23,543 nt of DNA, from NCBI GenBank assembly GCA_003427395.1, contig BFEA01000066.1, forward strand, positions 3,762,915 through 3,786,457. The letters are read 5' to 3'. This stretch comes from Chara braunii. Lineage: Eukaryota; Streptophyta; Charophyceae; Charales; Characeae. The translations under genes and the position numbers were made by a program. Shown piece after piece: positions 18,747 through 23,543 of this stretch; within the stretch, counting starts at the first letter, position 1, and the number at the start of each line of letters is the position of its first letter. The notes below the pieces were generated by a model, which searched no databases, was not told where the DNA came from, and worked only from the letters and a program-made list of their open reading frames with translations.

Positions 18747-19862
18747 GTTGGAAACCCCAAGAGGATCGTATGCGGGAGTAATCGGCAGATCGATGTCATA
18801 GCAGCCTTACACGATGGTATAGCAGGGGGGCACAGAGGGGTTAGTGCCACGTGCGCAAAGATAAGCGAGTTATACCATTGGGATGGAATGCTGACTATGG
18901 TCATCAAGTACTGTCAGTCCTGTGTACCTTGCCAGCAGAGGTCAGCGCAAAGGTCTGGGGAGCCTTTGCACCCCAGGTTGGAAAGGGAAGTGGGTGCAGT
19001 CGTGCACCTGGACCTGTTGTTTATGCCACTCGGGAAGGATGGAAGTAACTATATCTTCGACGCACGGGATAACCTTACCGGGTCCGTGGACGGTCGGGCT
19101 ATTCGTACAAAAACTGGCCCAGTTTTAGCAAGGTGCATCGAAGAGTACTACCTGCGCTATCCGTTTGTCAGAGAGTTTGTGATGGACCGGGGGTCGGAGT
19201 TCACCTGTAACGAGGTGCGGACCTTACTTGCGGGGTATGGCGTGGTAGCGAATTATACTACTGCCGCGCACCCCCAGGCGAACGCACCTGTGGAAAGAGG
19301 GCATAGTACCATCACAAACCTCCTGGCCAAGTGGACTGAGGGGAGGCCTAACCAGTGGTCGAAGTTCCTGAGAGCAACTTTCTTCGTGGAAAATGTTACT
19401 GTGAAAAGGACGACTAAGTATGTGCCAGCCACACTATGGTAGGGAAGGCATGCCACCTTTCCCATAGAAAGTTTCATGAAGACGTGGAGGCGCCAGGACC
19501 TGGAAGTGAACCTGCCTTTTAAAGAACTGCTCGATATTCGGGCGCGGCAGGTGGGAGCTGCTGAGGAAAGGTTGCGAGAGGCTACTGGTCAGGTAGAGAG
19601 AAACCGCATGGAAGACAAGATGAGATGGGACCAGATGGCCCGGGTAAGAAAGGATCCGTTGAAAGTTGGGGATGCGGTGCTACTGTATGACTCCTCGTTG
19701 GAGAAACAATGGTCTAGGAAACCCAACAAGCGGTGGCTGGGACCCTATAGGATCGTGCGGTGTGGCGAGTTTGGGGCCTACCAAATTGAAGAGCTGGATG
19801 GGGCGGGGTGGCAGGACTGGGTATCAAGGGCAAGGCTGAAGAAGTTCGTGGCCAGGGAATAG
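18747..19862 (+). pseudogene. Integrase domain of pol
   Basis: Same frame as RNase H. The zinc-binding HHCC domain is intact: His 18810-18812 and 18831-18833 (H-x6-H), Cys 18921-18923 and 18930-18932 (C-x2-C). The catalytic core has D (19011-19013), D (19185-19187) and E (19293-19295), so the last spacing is the classic D-x35-E. A single in-frame TAG (19440-19442) follows the core. The C-terminal part has a basic coiled stretch and the GPY/F-type module R-W-L-G-P-Y-R-I-V (about 19728-19755) and ends at TAG 19860-19862. No chromodomain is visible. It would insert the cDNA into host chromosomes. GTAAGG immediately follows the final stop codon. Confidence 0.92.
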
Positions 19863-20046
19863 GTAAGGGATCGTAAGGCCCCATTAGGAATAGAGTCTTG
19901 CCCAAGGTATTACCCATGTAAGGTGATTGGATAGACGGGTGATTGGGGTGAATGGGTGTGGAGAGTATGTGGGATTTTCCTAAGCCAATGGGCTCAGTTG
20001 CTGACCCTGCTGTGTGCCTGTCTGTTGTCTCTCGCCTGTTGTGCAG
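19863..20046 (+). other. Intron-like segment with strong 3' splice site between integrase and second gag
   Basis: GTAAGG starts directly after the integrase stop (19863). A branch-like CTGAC (20001-20005) is followed by a pyrimidine-rich run and TGTGCAG|ATC (AG 20045-20046), 22 bp before the ATG of the second gag. There is no coding similarity in between. The acceptor is better than most chance sites. It could accept the leader donor at 13657 to make a subgenomic message, or the nearby donor at 19863. This is inference from sequence. Confidence 0.45.
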
Positions 20047-20068
20047 ATCTGACTTTTCGAAGGCAGTC

Positions 20069-20710
20069 ATGCAGAGGGGCGGGAGGGACACACGGCCACG
20101 GCAGGGGCCCCAGAGGGCAGCAGGAAGAGGCGAGCAGCATGAGCCGCCTAGGAGGGACCCTACGCCTAAGTTCGGCGACGATAATATAGAGCTCTTCCTG
20201 GACGTGTATCGGGATCATGCGGCACAGAGAGGGTGGTCAGTGGCGAAGAGGATCCACCACTTGAGGGGTATAGGGCGGTTTGAGGAGCCTATCGCTCAGA
20301 TATGTGAGGGGGCCCTGACTTGGCCAGATGTGGAGGCCGGGATGCAGAGGTTGAGAGCTTCCCCTAGAGAGCGCGATGGCATGCCCATTCGATTGGAGGA
20401 GGGGAACGCGGAGGAGTTTATTCTCGCGTATGAGCATTATATGCCGAGTCAAGGGATCGTGCAGGAGGAGTGGGTGTAGACCCTACTTATTTGGACAAGG
20501 GGGGCAGAGAGGCCGGTGGCCAAACAGATTCGGGAGAGGGCTCGAGACTGGGAGGATTGTCAGGCCCAGCTCAGGAGGGCGTTCGGACGACCAGAGCGCG
20601 AGAGGCACGAGCCCAGGGTCGAGAGGCGGAGGCGAAGCAAGAGGCCAAGGGAACCAGCGCCGAGAGAGGCGGGGCTGACTAGAAAGGGGAAGAGGGCCCC
20701 AGTACAGTGA
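20069..20710 (+). pseudogene. Second gag-like region, N-terminal part
   Basis: Starts at ATG 20069, the first ATG after the probable acceptor. A basic, Gly/Arg/Pro-rich N-terminus is followed by helical sequence: N-I-E-L-F-L-D-V-Y-R-D-H-A, then R-G-I-G-R-F-E-E-P-I-A, and after about 45 residues F-I-L-A-Y-E-H-Y-M. This follows the layout of plant retrotransposon gag N-terminal domains, though I cannot name the exact family. TAG 20477-20479 interrupts it and the frame continues (W-T-R-G, K-Q-I-R-E-R-A-R-D-W-E-D) to a very basic segment and TGA 20708-20710. It is not a copy of the first gag; I see no clear sequence match between them. Confidence 0.6.
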
Positions 20711-22245
20711 GAGGATGAGCCCGCAGGGCCCGCACCGGAAGAGGAGTCGTTCCCTGCTTGTGGACTCCGGGCAGTTGAGTTTCGGCGGATTACGAGCGAG
20801 GAGTTGCGGTCGCCTTCGCCATCGCCTCCAAGGCGGGAGATAGACATACCAGGAGAGACACCATTCTGGAGCTTAGCGACTCACCTTGATGTATCTCGAT
20901 GGGAGGCCTCACGATTGGGGGAGGGCTCAGTTGAGCCGACATGCTATATGCCGTTGGAGGAGCCTTTGGACCCGAGACGGAGACAGACATGCGAGACCGA
21001 GAGGAGCCGCGGGATCCTGAGATGGCAGCTGAGCAGCCGGATCCGGTACGGCCTCAGGATGAGGAGGTGATCATGGTCGGAGACGATACCCCTCCATGCT
21101 CCCCAGGTCCAGAGCCAGCACAACATTCATGGCCAGAGGGGATTCCTGAGCCAGGCAGCGAGGAGATTCTGGAGTTTCCCCCAGAAACCACTGTGGTGCC
21201 TGAGCAGGAGGCAGAGATGGAGAAGCAGGGGGCGGGTGGGGGAGCGGAGATGGAGGCGATTCACGATCCACCTTTAGTCATGCCCGCGACCGAGCGCCCA
21301 GCTATCAGGGAGCCTGTACTGGACGGGCTGATGCCGGCATTGCCGAGTACGAGCGAGAGGATGGGTGCCGAGGCGTCGACTCCGGAAGGCCAGGGGCCGC
21401 AAGTGAAGGGAGCCTCAAGAGAAACCCGCGAGGAGAAGTCCGCCAGAGTGCGAGTCCGTTTGGACGAGATACCCGCAAGGCAGGCTGAGATGGAGGCGGT
21501 AGGGATAGAGCCGACACCGCCGGTCGATCCCAAAACGAGTGAGCAGCGGATCGACGAGTTGTGGGCGAGGTACGAGGGCCAGAGGGACGCAGCCCGCCAG
21601 AGGTCACGAGAGGCGGGGCAGGCGGACGTGGATGCGGGTGAGCTGCGGGAGATGGGGGACTTGGGGTTCGCTGCGACTAGGATGGCGATTGAGCGTGTGG
21701 ACAGAAAGATATGTGAGACGGCAGTTACATCCTTCCAGTGGTATAGTTTACTCAGCGGTGAGCTCAGGGTCAGAGAGTTGGAGGTGGAGCACCTGACTAC
21801 TCAGCTTGCCGAGGAGAGGGCGAGGAGCTAGGCCAGAGAAGTTGAATGGGAAAGGAGATTTGGAGAGATGGCAGCCACCGTGGACAGGCTTTCGGCAGCC
21901 TGGGAGGCTAGCCATACGGGACGAGCCGGTGCCGATGGTCACGAACGAGGGGTGCAGGCTTCGCCGAGTCGGGGAACAGCGGTGGACGCCCCTCGACAGG
22001 TCGGGCCAATGGGGGAGGTGCCTCTGGATACGGCCAAGGAGGAGGGTGGCGCTCAGGAGCCACTTATGGTGATGTCCACGGAGAGGAGAGGCTCACGCTT
22101 GCATGAGCTGGCGGCAGCCATGGGGATAGGTACTACACAGGAGAGACCTCAGAGGCCTGACGCCCCGGACTACGCCCCAGGGCTGGGAGAGTTGAGGGCA
22201 GAAATTGGGCTCCTGGGCCACAGGGACAGACTCAGGAGGACTTGA
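20711..22245 (+). pseudogene. Second gag-like region, acidic and coiled-coil middle
   Basis: The frame of the N-terminal part continues to about 20970, then shifts; the next frame (about 20970-22245) is open apart from TAG 21829-21831. The first half is Pro/Glu-rich and probably disordered (about 21000-21480). The second half is strongly helical with heptad-like Glu/Arg/Leu patterns (about 21540-21900), consistent with a coiled coil for assembly, split by the TAG. A second frame change lies near 22235-22260 at a CAG-repeat (GGCAGCAGCAGCAGG), a likely slippage point. No enzymatic motif was seen. Confidence 0.55.
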
Positions 22246-22759
22246 CTCAGGGCGGCAGCAGCAGCAGGAGGTCATGAGTGAGCCCACCGCCATGGTGGGC
22301 CCTCAGCCGTCAGGATCATGTGGGGATGAGGTGGTGGTTGTGACAGAGAGGCCTCATGAGGAGAGACCCCGAGAGCTGGACACGCCAGACTGCAGGCCAG
22401 TGAGCACAGTCGTACGAGAGGGTGAGGGTGCTAAGGCTATGGAGCCTGGACCTTAGGGCCATATGGGATTGCCCTCGTGTCATGAGGTGACCACCGAGAC
22501 CATGGGGACACCTTTAGCATCGAGTTCCCGAGGGAAAAAGAAGAAGACTGCCAGGTGGCATGACACATCTTGCTTTTGGTGCAAGAAGGAAGGGCATAGA
22601 GTCGTGGACTGCCCAGAGCTCCTCGAGGATAAGGCCGAGGGGCGGGTTGCAGAGGTCGAGGACAAGTTCTATGACAGGCAGGGCAGGATCGTGGAGCGAG
22701 CTCCAGATGGGGGCAGGACTAAGTTATATAGACAGAACCAGGAGGAATTGTGGGAGTAG
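22246..22759 (+). pseudogene. Second gag-like region, C-terminal part with CCHC zinc knuckle
   Basis: Frame as in the N-terminal part. TAG 22454-22456 interrupts it. A lysine run (GKKKK) precedes a perfect CCHC knuckle, C-F-W-C-K-K-E-G-H-x4-C, at 22571-22612, the standard retroelement nucleocapsid finger (C-x2-C-x4-H-x4-C). The frame ends at TAG 22757-22759. A second knuckle of this type downstream of integrase is not the usual Ty3 layout. It could be the remains of another element's gag or a true 3' gene of this element. Confidence 0.75.
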
Positions 22760-23430
22760 GGGCTGGTCTGTCTATGTGTCAGTTGGACTAGGGTATTTGG
22801 CACACAAGAGGGCGGGATGGAGGTGTACATTATGCTCAGTTGACTGAGGGGCCCCTAGGTGTGTGCATACTTTAGGGGTGGCAGGATGAGTCCCTGCCGG
22901 ATTGTACATACTTAGTTGACTGTGTTTTTCTTGGGTTGTTTTATAAGCCACAGCCTAGGAAATGGGGTATGGTCATGGGACACTTCAGGCTAGTTAGCTA
23001 CATTTGGGTTGTGATGCAGAGACTATTTGGGTTTGAGAGAGACGCAGGTGTGAGTTCCCCAATAGAGTGAGACAGGGGTTAGACAACTGTTAGATTTTTG
23101 GTAGATGTTGTGTCCCGAGCGTGTTCCACGAGTGTACAGTGAGGTCGGGAGCCATGCTTAGATGGACAGAGTTTGAGTTGAGTGTTTGTGTTTGAGTCTT
23201 GAGGGAGGCATTCTACTCCCTGAGTGTATCATGAGTTGAGATTCTATGGGACTTGTTTTGTGACGACCACTATCACTCTCACATGTGTGGCTCTATCCTG
23301 ATGTATGATCGGCTTTGTGTGGGAGGTGTACAGGATACATCTCATGGGCATGATTGTGTAAACTGTAAAGTTGTCTACCCTCCGGTATACTCGTGCGGTC
23401 TGCCTGCAAGCGGACGAGGGGGCAGAGTAT
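22760..23430 (+). other. 3' untranslated region of the retrotransposon; no gene seen
   Basis: T/G-rich non-coding sequence between the second gag stop and the polypurine tract. No family resemblance, RNA gene or strong hairpin array was recognised. An inverted pair around 23389-23417 (CTCGTGCGGTCTGCCTGC / GCAAGCGGACGAG) could fold into a hairpin just before the polypurine tract. Confidence 0.4.
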
Positions 23431-23442
23431 AAGGAGGGGGAG
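23431..23442 (+). promoter_or_regulatory. Polypurine tract (plus-strand primer)
   Basis: AAGGAGGGGGAG is an all-purine run followed directly by TG (23443), the expected start of a 3' LTR. It is far downstream of integrase and after the second gag, supporting that gag being inside the element. Similar purine runs occur elsewhere in this purine-rich region, so position is the main argument. Confidence 0.55.
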
Positions 23443-23543
23443 TGCAGCCTGTTTGTGAAAAATTGTGAGAATCCTATGGGATTGATGAATTCAGAGGCCT
23501 GATTGTCTAGCTATGTCAGGCATTGTTTGCTCAAGATTGTACA
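23443..23543 (+). mobile_element. Possible start of the 3' LTR (cut by the window edge)
   Basis: Begins TGCAGCCTGTTTGTG right after the polypurine tract and runs to the window end. It contains a 6-bp hairpin GCCTGA/TCAGGC (23497-23502, 23516-23521), using a stem like that of family-1 hairpins in the upstream array. I could not find a matching LTR start upstream of 13595 by eye; the best partial likeness is at about 10206-10221. Confidence 0.4.

Larger units (their letters stand above)
13598..23442 (+). mobile_element. Ty3-like LTR retrotransposon, internal region, with two gag-like regions
   Basis: The order is primer site, leader, gag with CCHC, protease, reverse transcriptase, RNase H, integrase, second gag-like region with CCHC, polypurine tract. 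Pol order (RT, RNase H, then integrase) places it with Ty3 rather than copia elements. About 9.8 kb lies between the primer site and the polypurine tract. Several stop codons and about four frame changes show that this copy is inactive as it stands. No chromodomain was seen after integrase. I treat everything as one element because there is not room for two LTRs between integrase (ends 19862) and the second gag (starts 20069), but a chimaera of two elements remains possible. Confidence 0.8.

Noticed and set aside
19476-19862. Separate gene with a chromodomain after integrase
   Set aside because: The frame is continuous with integrase through a TAG, carries the GPY-type module, and shows no chromodomain residues.

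Overview
This window looks like repeat-rich nuclear DNA from a plant-lineage (streptophyte) eukaryote. It holds transposon coding regions, 16 to 20-base palindromes and hairpins, degenerate satellites and simple repeats, and no recognisable host gene. The primer-binding site at 13598-13615 matches the 3' end of plant-type tRNA-Asp, as in plant Tat/Athila elements. The protein style (a GC-rich DUF659/hAT transposase with a long low-complexity tail, Ty3-like polyproteins with very long gag regions) reminds me of the charophyte alga Chara. That organism guess is recognition, not proof.

Layout. 1-155 is a GA/GC microsatellite. 278-347 holds three and a half copies of a 16-bp palindrome, about 21 bp apart. 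562-5360 is a decayed hAT-superfamily transposase on the + strand: BED-type zinc finger, DUF659/RNase H-like core, hAT dimerisation domain, then an unusual tail of about 840 codons in the same frame. One 14-bp tandem duplication causes its only frameshift; the other lesions are stop codons. 5361-9354 has no convincing gene; part of it (about 6480-8880) looks like a degenerate tandem repeat of about 180 bp. 9355-10316 and 10609-11230 are two adjacent, unrelated families of hairpins. In each, a conserved loop or core is flanked by stems whose sequence changes from copy to copy while pairing is kept. 11231-13595 is non-coding and ends at a probable 5' LTR terminus; it includes an 84-bp duplication around a single N that is probably an assembly join.

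13598-23442 reads as the internal region of one Ty3-like LTR retrotransposon on the + strand: tRNA-Asp primer site, a leader with intron-like splice sites, gag with an RGG-rich stretch and CCHC knuckle, aspartic protease, reverse transcriptase, RNase H, integrase (HHCC, D-D-x35-E, GPY module), then a second gag-like region with its own CCHC knuckle (20069-22759), and a polypurine tract (23431-23442) before a possible 3' LTR. The second gag follows pol, with a good 3' splice site just upstream, in the place where retroviruses carry a spliced env gene. This arrangement and the two hairpin arrays are the most interesting features.

Both transposon coding regions are broken by stop codons (12 TAG, 7 TGA and 1 TAA by my reading) but have very few indels, so these copies are probably non-autonomous as they stand.
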